From positions 992,001-1,056,000 of the forward strand of contig JAFLBV010000001.1 of NCBI GenBank assembly GCA_017302895.1: a stretch of DNA of 64,000 bases. Reading direction: 5' to 3'. This stretch comes from Ignavibacteria bacterium (GTDB lineage Bacteria; Bacteroidota; Ignavibacteria; Ignavibacteriales; Ignavibacteriaceae). Below, one piece after another: positions 16,191-24,046 of the stretch (position 1 is its first letter; every line of letters begins with the position of its first letter). The translations under genes were made by a program, and so were the position numbers. The notes under the pieces were generated by a model. The model was given only the letters and a program-made list of their open reading frames with translations. It was not told the DNA's origin and did not search any database.

Positions 16191-17888
16191 ATGGATATAT
16201 ACGGAAAAAAAGTACTGGTGCTTGGCGGCTGGGGACTGGTTGGAAAAGCCATAACCCGTCGTCTGATGGTTGAAAAACCAGCCGGCATAATTATAACCTC
16301 TCTGAAAGAGAGCGAAGCAAAAGAAGAAGTTGAATATCTTAAAAAGACATACCCCGAAGCTGGCGAAGGTTTCTTCGTTCCGTGGTGGGGAAATGTGCTT
16401 GTTCGTGATGAATATAAAGACCTCAGCCGTCAGGAAATGCTTGCAGATCCTGAAATGAGGCGAACGATAATAAGTGATGTGATGGATGATCTTTCTGATG
16501 AAGTTTTGAAGGCACAGTCGCTTTACAAACTGCTTGAAGAGCACAAGCCTGACATCATAATCGACTGTATCAACACAGCAACCGGTATTGCTTATCAGGA
16601 TATTTTCACGGCTTACAAAAATCTAAAAAAAGTGCTTTATGAGTCGGAAGATAGAGATCAGCTTGTTACCGAGACAGAAAAACTTGTAGCTGTGCTCTAC
16701 ATCCCTCAGTTGATAAGGCATATTCAGGTGCTCTACAATTCGATGCACCACTTCGAAACACAAGTATATTTGAAGATAGGTACTTCGGGCACGGGCGGCA
16801 TGGGTCTGAACATCCCCTACACACACAGCGAAGAGAGACCTTCGAGGGTGCTTTTGAGCAAGTCGGCAATCGCCGGTGCACATACACTTCTGCTGTTCCT
16901 TATGGCAAGAACTCCTGACAGTGCCATCACCAAGGAGATAAAACCCGCTGCTGCGATTGCGTGGAAAAAGATTGAGTTCGGTACCATCAAGAAACAGGGG
17001 AAGGAAGTGGAAATCTACGACATCCCGCTCGATGCCGCCATTCCTCTTGAAGGGAAAATCTACAAAGAGACAGGCAGAAAATTTGAACGCCAGGGCGTTT
17101 TGAGATCTGTTTACATCGACACAGGTGAGAACGGAATCTTCTCACGCGGCGAATTTGAAGCCATTACCGCACAAAAACAGATGGAATTTGTTACCCCCGA
17201 AGAAATCGCAAACAACACCGTTTTCGAAATCATGGGCGGAAACACCGGTCACGACATCATTAATGCTTTAGACAATGCGAATATGCAACCATCTTACAGA
17301 GCGGGTTATATGCAGCACCTCGCCGTGGCAAAACTTTCGAAACTGGAAGAGCAACACGGTGTGGCATCGGTAGCTTTTGAGATGCTTGGACCACCGAGAC
17401 TTTCGAAACTCCTTTTCGAAATCGAGATTCTGAAGAGAACCTGCGGGAACATGAAGGAGATCGTAAAGAAAACTCCCGAAGAGCTTACCGCTCTTTCGAC
17501 TCAGTTCATTCTCGACAACGAGAAATTCAGAAATGAAGCCATCTCGGTGGGCATTCCTGTTTTGATGAACGATGGCAAAAATCTACTCCGCGGAAACCTG
17601 ATGAAAATTCCCGTTTTCGGAGCAGAAACAGAACTCGAAATCACCCCAGACAATCTCGAAAAATGGGCAGAAGCCGGCTGGATCGACCTTCGACCCAAAA
17701 ACTGGGAACTGTGGATATCGAGAATTGAAGCCATAATAGCTGAAGCCGATGCGATTGCGAAGGATGATACCAGTTCGTTGCATGTAAGAACAGAGCAATA
17801 CTGGAATTACTTCGAGACCATCGATGTAGGCAAGGTTGTTTCCTGGATCTTCATTCGTGAAGAAAAGGGAAATCGCATGAAAGACTAA
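16191..17888 (+). CDS. NAD(P)-binding Rossmann-fold (SDR-like) protein, ~565 aa
   Basis: Begins with a beta strand and the nucleotide-binding loop 'VLVLGGWGLVGKAI', followed by a second strand ending 'IIITSLKES', as in extended short-chain dehydrogenases/epimerases. At 565 residues it is well above the usual 300-350, with an extra C-terminal helical half of unknown role. I prefer ATG 16191 over the in-frame ATG at 16149 because AAGGA lies 8 bp before it and the Rossmann motif follows at once. Cytoplasmic. The substrate is not evident; 'GTSGTGGMGLNIPYTHSEERPS' is the conserved-looking central part. A strong hairpin follows the stop. Confidence 0.7.
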   Translation: MDIYGKKVLVLGGWGLVGKAITRRLMVEKPAGIIITSLKESEAKEEVEYLKKTYPEAGEGFFVPWWGNVLVRDEYKDLSRQEMLADPEMRRTIISDVMDDLSDEVLKAQSLYKLLEEHKPDIIIDCINTATGIAYQDIFTAYKNLKKVLYESEDRDQLVTETEKLVAVLYIPQLIRHIQVLYNSMHHFETQVYLKIGTSGTGGMGLNIPYTHSEERPSRVLLSKSAIAGAHTLLLFLMARTPDSAITKEIKPAAAIAWKKIEFGTIKKQGKEVEIYDIPLDAAIPLEGKIYKETGRKFERQGVLRSVYIDTGENGIFSRGEFEAITAQKQMEFVTPEEIANNTVFEIMGGNTGHDIINALDNANMQPSYRAGYMQHLAVAKLSKLEEQHGVASVAFEMLGPPRLSKLLFEIEILKRTCGNMKEIVKKTPEELTALSTQFILDNEKFRNEAISVGIPVLMNDGKNLLRGNLMKIPVFGAETELEITPDNLEKWAEAGWIDLRPKNWELWISRIEAIIAEADAIAKDDTSSLHVRTEQYWNYFETIDVGKVVSWIFIREEKGNRMKD

Positions 17889-17900
17889 AAAAATTATGTA

Positions 17901-17924
17901 AAGCCGCGGGGTACCGCGGCTTTG
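17901..17924. terminator. Bidirectional terminator-like hairpin
   Basis: AAAGCCGCGG (17901-17910) and CCGCGGCTTT (17915-17924) are perfect complements with loop GGTA, lying between convergent genes ending at 17888 and 17929. Only short T stretches flank it. Confidence 0.75.
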
Positions 17925-17928
17925 TCGT

Positions 17929-19629
17929 TTATTGCTTCATGATGTCGAGAAGAGCGATGAAAGAGATGAGCCAGGCAAGTTCATTCTTTTTTGAATTGTC
18001 GCCGTTGTAGAATTTCAGAAGTTCCGCAACTTTAGCATCATCAAGCCAGCCGCTGTTTCTCACCTTCCCCGATTTTGCAAGATCGCAGACAAACTCCCTA
18101 AGCAATAACAGTTTTTGTGTTTCATGGTCATTCCCCGCTGTGGCTCTTTTTTCCGTTAAAGACGAAAATTTTGACCAGATACTGGATCCCAGGCTGCCGA
18201 GACCGAACGGCACTGTTGTTCTCCCCTTCACAAGCGGCATCGATGCGAGAATTGGAGCATTCTTCCTGATTATCCTCTTAAGCATGGTGCTGTTTTTCCT
18301 CATTTCGAGAGGTGTCGAAAAGAGGATATCCAGCACATTATTCTGGATATAGGGCATAAAAGATGTGGCGACGGAGTCAATCATCGTTTGTTCCGGTGCG
18401 TAATAGTTGGAGAGACGGGTTTTGAGTGCAAAGGCATCAATCCAGTTTTCGACACCGATCTTTTCAGGATCAGGAAGGGAGGAGGACACCTCCTCCAACT
18501 CATGAATCACGCCCCTTTCCATTTCAGCAAGCACCTCACTTCTAAAAATATCAGCTTTATGGTGGCGAAGGTAGGGGATAATCGCGGGCCAGTCTCTTTT
18601 TAGAATGACTTCTTTCCCCATTATTGAGAGTTTGTAGAAAAACTGTCGTCTCCATAGCTCGCCAAATCCGCCGTCAATAATTACCGGCGATCCGTTCTCA
18701 GCGACTTTTTTGTAATAACCGAGGTTATTGGGAGATGTTGCCGGGTGGTTCAATAGCGAGTACCGGGCATGAAGCCGCACATCCCGAATGGCGCTCTCGA
18801 GGGTCATTTCATCGGGGGTGTAATTAGTAAAGTTCACACCCGTTTTTTCGCAGAGCTTCCTTGCCATTGCCACGTCGGGGTCATCGGGATAGCCGAAAGA
18901 GTGTGCCGAAAAAGGGATGTCACTCGAGAGAAGCAGGCTTAACAAAACCCGTGAGTCGAGACCCCCGGAAAGACTCAACTCCAACGGTCGCCCGCTCTCC
19001 TTTTGCAAGGTGAAGAAATATTTAATTGCACCGGTAAATTTTTCCTCGGAATCAGGGGAATTAGCCGGTTCTTGTTTGAGACTGCCGGTTCCCTCCGTGA
19101 CATGGAATTTCGAAGTCTCTTTTTCGAAGATAAATTCCTGTCCCGAGCAGACTCTGGTATAGTCCCTGAATACACTTCTGTTACTCAACTGATTGTAGAG
19201 GAGCCATCTGCTTCCGAGAGATTTGGGGTCAAAACCGGGAGTTGCCACGGGGAAAAGCGTATGATAATCTGTTGAGAAGTGGATGTGGTCATCCGTTTGT
19301 ATGAAATATATGTCACGCAATCCGGACCCGCAGGTAAAAAAACGGATGTGTTTTTCACCTACATAAACTCCCGCATAGTGGCCGGAAGGAAGCTTCGGAT
19401 TGTTTGTTTCGGAGAAGTATTGCTGGTTTTCCGCAGTTATAATTTTTGCCCTGTTGGCCTCTAATGAGACTGCAAAACCGGACAGGCATAAATTCAAATA
19501 GTCACCATGCCGGGCAAGGATGAGATTGGGACCGGTGGATTGAAAATCGGGTGCCGAAAGATCCTGCTCACCGGAAAAGAGGAGGAGCTTCCCGTCATTG
19601 ATTGAAATTGTGCCGTGAAATTGTGACAT
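17929..19629 (-). CDS. Asparagine synthase-like protein lacking the glutaminase cysteine
   Basis: A 566-residue protein with the AsnB-type architecture: N-terminal region corresponding to the Ntn glutaminase fold, then the synthetase/PP-loop domain with 'LSLSGGLDSRVLLSLL' at about residues 217-232 and 'SFGYPDDPDVAMARKL'. The chain begins 'MSQFHGTISINDG': there is no Cys2, so it cannot use glutamine as asparagine synthetase B does. Such homologues adenylate other carboxylates, often in cell-surface or secondary-product pathways. It stands alone between a dehydrogenase-like gene and a secreted phosphoesterase, which gives no pathway. Confident of the family, not of the substrate. Confidence 0.8.
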   Translation of the reverse strand: MSQFHGTISINDGKLLLFSGEQDLSAPDFQSTGPNLILARHGDYLNLCLSGFAVSLEANRAKIITAENQQYFSETNNPKLPSGHYAGVYVGEKHIRFFTCGSGLRDIYFIQTDDHIHFSTDYHTLFPVATPGFDPKSLGSRWLLYNQLSNRSVFRDYTRVCSGQEFIFEKETSKFHVTEGTGSLKQEPANSPDSEEKFTGAIKYFFTLQKESGRPLELSLSGGLDSRVLLSLLLSSDIPFSAHSFGYPDDPDVAMARKLCEKTGVNFTNYTPDEMTLESAIRDVRLHARYSLLNHPATSPNNLGYYKKVAENGSPVIIDGGFGELWRRQFFYKLSIMGKEVILKRDWPAIIPYLRHHKADIFRSEVLAEMERGVIHELEEVSSSLPDPEKIGVENWIDAFALKTRLSNYYAPEQTMIDSVATSFMPYIQNNVLDILFSTPLEMRKNSTMLKRIIRKNAPILASMPLVKGRTTVPFGLGSLGSSIWSKFSSLTEKRATAGNDHETQKLLLLREFVCDLAKSGKVRNSGWLDDAKVAELLKFYNGDNSKKNELAWLISFIALLDIMKQ

Positions 19630-19676
19630 GGATGATCGAATTTTGAAAAAATAATATTTATTGAGGAAAAAATTAA

Positions 19677-19684
19677 TATATTTG
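19677..19684 (+). promoter_or_regulatory. Candidate -7 box TATATTTG
   Basis: Perfect TAnnTTTG match 40 bp before the TTG start at 19725, in the AT-rich gap between divergent genes. Confidence 0.45.
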
Positions 19685-19724
19685 AATTGATAATCATTAT
19701 AATGAAATGTGAACGGATTCTATT

Positions 19725-21623
19725 TTGCACAAATATATTTTTTCAACAGCAGTTCTTTTTATTCTTTTCGCAACAAACGCGCTCAGTCAGGAGGTGCCTG
19801 CCTCCTATTCAAATATCAAATATGATGCCTCCAAAAGGCTTTATTATTTCGAGGAGGATGGAAGAAAGTTATACGAAAAAGCCGGTAACCCGCGTTATGA
19901 TGTCGAGAAATTCATCTCAGGAATTTCGGGCAACTCCAAAGGGCTTTCCTTCAATTTCGGTGATACACTTCTTAATGGTACACTTTACTACGGATTGATT
20001 CCCGTGGGTGACGGCAAGTATCCGCTTCCTGTCTGGTTCAACAAAAGCGTTGCGATAGAAAAGGGGGTCTGCTCCGTTGATATCAGAGGAACTCTTTCGG
20101 GCACATATGACATGATTGACTGGCAGAAGAATGGATACGGGTTGCTCGGATACCGTATCACCAATTCGGCAGGTGCGATGCTGTATGACGGGAAAGTGGA
20201 GTTTGTGGCTGGTGAACCTTTTATGGTTTCAAATACAATAGTGGACGGTCCGTTTGTGAATGTCGTGACTGAAAATTCCGCAATCATTTCATTCAGAACA
20301 AATTTTGTTACCGAATCGTCAGTTACGGTCGGGAAGAGGGAATATGAACTTGAGCCCGGCAGGAAACACGAACTTTTGGTCACGGAACTGCTGCCTTCCA
20401 CGGAATATGTATATACGGTAAGAGCGGGAAACACAGTTTTCGAGCAAAAATTTAAGACCGCACCCCGGAAGGGCGACAATTCCAAATTTACTTTCGCTTA
20501 TGCAAGTGATTCGAGGGCATCACAAGGTGGTGGTGAGAGGAGTCTCTTTGGCTCAAATGTTTACATAATGCGGAAAATTATGGCTCTCGCCAGTCAAAGG
20601 GGCGTGAATTTCATGCAATTCACGGGTGATCTTATCAACGGTTACTCCTACAACCCCGAGGAGCAGAGGCTGCAGTTCCGTAACTGGAAAAATGCAGTGC
20701 AACCCTTCGCTGCATACTTCCCGATATACACTACCATGGGTAACCACGAGGGACAACACATCAGATTTATTGATGAAAGCAAGGTTGCCCGGAATCTTAG
20801 AGTGGACAGATTTCCTTTCGACTCACTCTCTGCCGAGACTGTATTTGCCGATGAGCTGGTGAATCCCCTCAACGAAGAGCTGATTTCAGAGGACGGATCG
20901 AAATATGATCCCAGCCCTTCAACCATTGATTTCCCGTCGTACAGTGAAACTGCGTACAGCTACACTTTTGGCAACAGTGCAATGATCGTGATGAATTCAA
21001 ATTACTGGTTTTCACCCGATGCTAAAGCTAATCCGGGGCTTTCCGGAAATCCGCATGCGTATATAATGGAGAATCAGTTCAACTGGTTTGCCAAGAAATT
21101 GCTCGAATATGAAGCTGACAACAGCATCAAGCACATTTTTGTCTCGGTTCACACTCCTTTGTTCCCAAATGGCGGACATTCGGGAGATGACATGTGGTAC
21201 TCGGGCAACAATTCCGTGAGGGCAAGAATCGCCGGAAAGGATGTGGAGACAGGCATTATCGAGAGACGCGACATGTTCCTCGATCTGATGGTGAATAAGT
21301 CGAAGAAAACCAGAGCTGTCCTCACAGGTGACGAGCACAACTATAACCACCTCGTGATAAACCCTGAGATGAAGATGTATCCTGAAAACTGGGACAAGAA
21401 AAAAGTGAAGTTGAGCAGGACAATCTTTCAGATCAACAACGGAGCGGCCGGTGCACCTTATTATGCGAAGGAAAAACTCCCTTGGAGCGAGTATTGTAAG
21501 TCGTTTACCACAAGAAATGCACTTGTTTTCATCACCGTGGATGGTGACAGGGTTACAGTTGAAACGGTAAATCCTGACACGCTTGAAGAAATCGAATCTT
21601 TTGAGTTGAACACAAAACAATAA
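19725..21623 (+). CDS. Secreted metallophosphoesterase (purple acid phosphatase-like)
   Basis: A 632-residue protein with a signal peptide ('AVLFILFATNALSQ'), an Ig/fibronectin-like N-terminal domain (to about residue 245, 'LLPSTEYVYTVRAGN'), then a calcineurin-type phosphoesterase core: 'FAYASDSRAS', 'FTGDLIN', 'TMGNHEG', 'VSVHTPLF' and 'LTGDEHNYNH' supply the metal-binding Asp, Asn and His residues in the usual order. Likely a periplasmic or extracellular phosphomonoesterase/phosphodiesterase using a two-metal centre. The start is TTG at 19725, chosen because it gives a complete signal peptide; no in-frame ATG precedes it. Confidence 0.85.
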   Translation: MHKYIFSTAVLFILFATNALSQEVPASYSNIKYDASKRLYYFEEDGRKLYEKAGNPRYDVEKFISGISGNSKGLSFNFGDTLLNGTLYYGLIPVGDGKYPLPVWFNKSVAIEKGVCSVDIRGTLSGTYDMIDWQKNGYGLLGYRITNSAGAMLYDGKVEFVAGEPFMVSNTIVDGPFVNVVTENSAIISFRTNFVTESSVTVGKREYELEPGRKHELLVTELLPSTEYVYTVRAGNTVFEQKFKTAPRKGDNSKFTFAYASDSRASQGGGERSLFGSNVYIMRKIMALASQRGVNFMQFTGDLINGYSYNPEEQRLQFRNWKNAVQPFAAYFPIYTTMGNHEGQHIRFIDESKVARNLRVDRFPFDSLSAETVFADELVNPLNEELISEDGSKYDPSPSTIDFPSYSETAYSYTFGNSAMIVMNSNYWFSPDAKANPGLSGNPHAYIMENQFNWFAKKLLEYEADNSIKHIFVSVHTPLFPNGGHSGDDMWYSGNNSVRARIAGKDVETGIIERRDMFLDLMVNKSKKTRAVLTGDEHNYNHLVINPEMKMYPENWDKKKVKLSRTIFQINNGAAGAPYYAKEKLPWSEYCKSFTTRNALVFITVDGDRVTVETVNPDTLEEIESFELNTKQ

Positions 21624-21693
21624 TTCTTTGTTACTATATTGATATATAAAAAAATCAATTTTTTGAATTCTAATTACAAAAAACGAGGCAACC

Positions 21694-22188
21694 GTGTTAA
21701 GCGAAAAAATGGAAAAAGCATTAAATGAACAGATCAATAAAGAGATGTTCTCATCATATTTATATTTAAGCCTTGCCACTTACTATGAGTCGATAAATCT
21801 TTCAGGATTTGCAGCCTACTTCAAAGTACAGGCAAGTGAAGAATATGCTCACGCAATGAAAATTTTTGATCATGTGCACACCCGGGGCGGTAAAGTAACC
21901 CTCGAAGCCATCGCAAAACCACAGAGCGAGTGGAATGGCGCGCTTGATGGATTGAAAGCTGCTTTTGAACATGAACAGTATATCTCAAAAAGCATCTTTT
22001 CACTTGTTGAACTTGCACATGAGCTAAAAGATTACTCAACCAATACCTTCCTCAATTGGTTCGTTGAAGAGCAGATCGAAGAAGAGGAATCAGCTCTCGC
22101 AGTCGTAACCAAACTCGAAATGATCGGCGAATCGAAAAATTCCCTCTATCTTTTCGACAGAGACATGGGAAAAAGAGCGGCTAAATAG
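21694..22188 (+). CDS. ftnA: Ferritin (non-haem iron storage)
   Basis: A 164-residue ferritin, the normal length for bacterial FtnA. The ferroxidase centre is intact with the classical numbering: Glu17, Glu50, His53, Glu94, Gln127 and Glu130. Twenty-four subunits form a cage that oxidises Fe(II) and stores the ferric mineral in the cytoplasm. GTG start at 21694 with GAGG 6 bp upstream. Monocistronic; iron storage fits an organism with iron-rich hydrogenases but the gene is not linked to them. Confidence 0.95.
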   Translation: MLSEKMEKALNEQINKEMFSSYLYLSLATYYESINLSGFAAYFKVQASEEYAHAMKIFDHVHTRGGKVTLEAIAKPQSEWNGALDGLKAAFEHEQYISKSIFSLVELAHELKDYSTNTFLNWFVEEQIEEEESALAVVTKLEMIGESKNSLYLFDRDMGKRAAK

Positions 22189-22290
22189 GTATTAGCTATG
22201 AAGTATGAGCTATAAGCTGAATTCGTGGAATTGAGGCTGTGAGATACGGCTGAATTTCAGAAGGTTGATGGCTGAATACTGTGAATTTGA
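22188..22290. repeat. Heptad intergenic repeat
   Basis: GGTATTA, GCTATGA, AGTATGA, GCTATAA, GCTGAAT (22188-22222) in exact 7-bp steps starting on the last base of the ferritin stop, followed by looser TGA-ending units up to 22290. Confidence 0.6.
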
Positions 22291-22321
22291 GGCTGTTCCG
22301 AAGAGGGGCAGCCTTTTTTTT
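22290..22321 (+). terminator. Rho-independent terminator after ferritin
   Basis: GGCTG (22291-22295) pairs with CAGCC (22309-22313) around a 13-nt loop and is followed by eight T residues. The stem is short, but the U tract is good. Confidence 0.6.
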
Positions 22322-22354
22322 ATTGCTACGAACATATCACACCGCTCTGGCGGG
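22322..22354 (-). repeat. Dispersed palindrome-headed repeat, third copy
   Basis: On the minus strand this reads CCCGCCAGAGCGGTGTGATATG followed by TTCGTAGCAAT (split to show the GC-rich head and the ATATG-TNGTAG core), matching the copies at 2453-2529. The remaining intergenic sequence to 22583 holds a further heptad run at 22431-22451 (CATAGAT, CATAGCT, CATATCT) and otherwise nothing I recognise. Confidence 0.4.
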
Positions 22355-22583
22355 TTGGTTTAGAGGTTTGTCGGTTGGACAATCGGGACGATCGTCGCTC
22401 CTTTTCCGAAATTCAAGGTTCGGGGTAGCTCATAGATCATAGCTCATATCTGGTTCTCTTTCTTTTGAAATTTTCCCCTTCCAAAAACTGTAGAACCATT
22501 TTTATACTAATTTATTTCCGGTAAAATCAAAAATCTGTTAAATTTATTTTTCGATTTATTCTAATTTTTAAAACAGGAAGTCT

Positions 22584-23462
22584 ATGAAAGGTATAATTCT
22601 TGCCGGAGGTTCCGGATCAAGGCTCTACCCAATAACAAAAGTTTACAGTAAACAGCTTGCGGTTATCTATGACAAGCCGCTGATTTATTATCCTCTTTCG
22701 GTTCTTATGCTCGCAGGAATCAAGGATGTGCTGATAATTTCGAACGAGGAGACAATTCCACTTTATCAGAAATTGTTTGATGACGGCAGTCACCTTGGCA
22801 TGAATATTTCATATAAACTGCAGGATGCACCCAGAGGTATAGCTGAATCCTTTATCCTCGGGGCGGATTTTATCGGTGATGACAATGTGACCCTCATACT
22901 CGGTGATAACATCTTTTTCGGTGACCTTGAATTCTTCTACGATGCCGTAGCGGAACACAAAACGGGTGCAAAAATCTTCGGATACCGCGTGACCGATCCT
23001 GAAAGATACGGAATTGTAAATTTTGACAGAACCGGCAAGGTTTTGAGCATCGAAGAAAAACCGAAAGTACCGAAATCGAATTATGCCGTTCCCGGACTTT
23101 ATATCTACGACAACAGCGTGGTGGAAATATCGAAAAATTTGAAACCGTCTGCCCGTGGTGAACTCGAGATAACGGATGTGAACAATGTTTATCTGCAGCA
23201 GGAGACACTCAGGGTCGAAATCGTCGGCAGAGGTGTGGCGTGGCTCGATACGGGAACACCTCAGGCACTGCTTCAGGCATCCAATTTCTTTGGTGTAATC
23301 GAAGAGAGACAGGGGCTTAAAGTTGCATGTCTCGAAGAGATCGCGTTCAGCAAAGGTTTTGTGGATGTGGCTGGCTTTAGGTCTCTCATAAACTCCATCC
23401 CGCAGAGCATGTACCGGTCTTATCTCGAAAGAGTTTTGCTGGAATTTGAAGAGAACAGATAA
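22584..23462 (+). CDS. rfbA: Glucose-1-phosphate thymidylyltransferase RfbA/RmlA
   Basis: A 292-residue nucleotidyltransferase with the signature 'MKGIILAGGSGSRLYPIT' and 'SKQLAVIYDKPLIYYPLS' at the N-terminus, the metal-binding 'LILGDNIFF', and 'EEKPKVPKSNYAVPGLY'. It converts glucose-1-phosphate and dTTP to dTDP-glucose, the first step toward dTDP-L-rhamnose and related deoxysugars for surface polysaccharide. rfbC follows 21 bp downstream; rfbB and rfbD are not in the window, so the pathway is split. Confidence 0.95.
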   Translation: MKGIILAGGSGSRLYPITKVYSKQLAVIYDKPLIYYPLSVLMLAGIKDVLIISNEETIPLYQKLFDDGSHLGMNISYKLQDAPRGIAESFILGADFIGDDNVTLILGDNIFFGDLEFFYDAVAEHKTGAKIFGYRVTDPERYGIVNFDRTGKVLSIEEKPKVPKSNYAVPGLYIYDNSVVEISKNLKPSARGELEITDVNNVYLQQETLRVEIVGRGVAWLDTGTPQALLQASNFFGVIEERQGLKVACLEEIAFSKGFVDVAGFRSLINSIPQSMYRSYLERVLLEFEENR

Positions 23463-23483
23463 TATATTTGAATTGAGGAGAAA

Positions 23484-24044
23484 TTGAACGCAATAGAAAG
23501 CCATCTTGATGGCATACTTTTATTAAAACCGGTGGTCTTTGAAGATCACAGAGGCTTTTTCTTTGAGTGTTTCCACAAGGAAAAACTGGCTGAAGCCGGG
23601 ATTTCGATGGAATTTGTTCAGGATAACCTTTCAAAATCATCAAAAGGAACCATCCGCGGGCTGCACTTCCAGCAACCGCCGTTTCAACAGGGGAAATTGT
23701 GCCAGGTAATCTCCGGTACAGTTCTCGATGTGGTGGTGGATATCAGGAGAGGGTCACCGACTTTTGGCAAGCATTATTCGACACTCCTCTCGGAAGAAAA
23801 TCACCATCAGATTTGGATTCCACCCGGTTTTGCCCATGGATTTTCTGTACTCTCTGACATAGCAATCTTTCACTACAAGTGTACAGGATTTTATAATAAA
23901 GACTCGGAGCGAACCCTTCTCTACAATGATCCACAACTTGGGATCGATTGGAAGGTGGAGACCGGGATAGTTTCTCCAAAGGATGTCCAGGGAGTCCCCC
24001 TCGGACAGCTTGATACTCAATTTGTTTACAACGCCAGACAATAA
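23484..24044 (+). CDS. rfbC: dTDP-4-dehydrorhamnose 3,5-epimerase RfbC/RmlC
   Basis: A 186-residue cupin-type epimerase with the family motifs 'DHRGFFFECFHKEKL', 'QDNLSKSSKGTIRGLHFQ', 'VVVDIRRGSPTFGKH' and 'WIPPGFAHGFSVLSD', including the catalytic His in 'GLHFQ'. It epimerises C3 and C5 of dTDP-4-dehydro-6-deoxyglucose. The start is TTG at 23484 with GAGGAG directly upstream (23475-23480); no ATG fits the conserved N-terminus better. Cotranscribed with rfbA by spacing, and only 2 bp ahead of glgP. Confidence 0.93.
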   Translation: MNAIESHLDGILLLKPVVFEDHRGFFFECFHKEKLAEAGISMEFVQDNLSKSSKGTIRGLHFQQPPFQQGKLCQVISGTVLDVVVDIRRGSPTFGKHYSTLLSEENHHQIWIPPGFAHGFSVLSDIAIFHYKCTGFYNKDSERTLLYNDPQLGIDWKVETGIVSPKDVQGVPLGQLDTQFVYNARQ

Positions 24045-24046
24045 AA

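Noticed and set aside
21012..21779. 255-codon minus-strand open frame across the phosphoesterase and ferritin start
   Set aside because: It covers two well-supported genes on the other strand and lacks any recognisable motif.
22330..22440. tRNA-like segment
   Set aside because: GC-rich pieces do not fold into an acceptor stem with T and D arms; part of it is a dispersed repeat.
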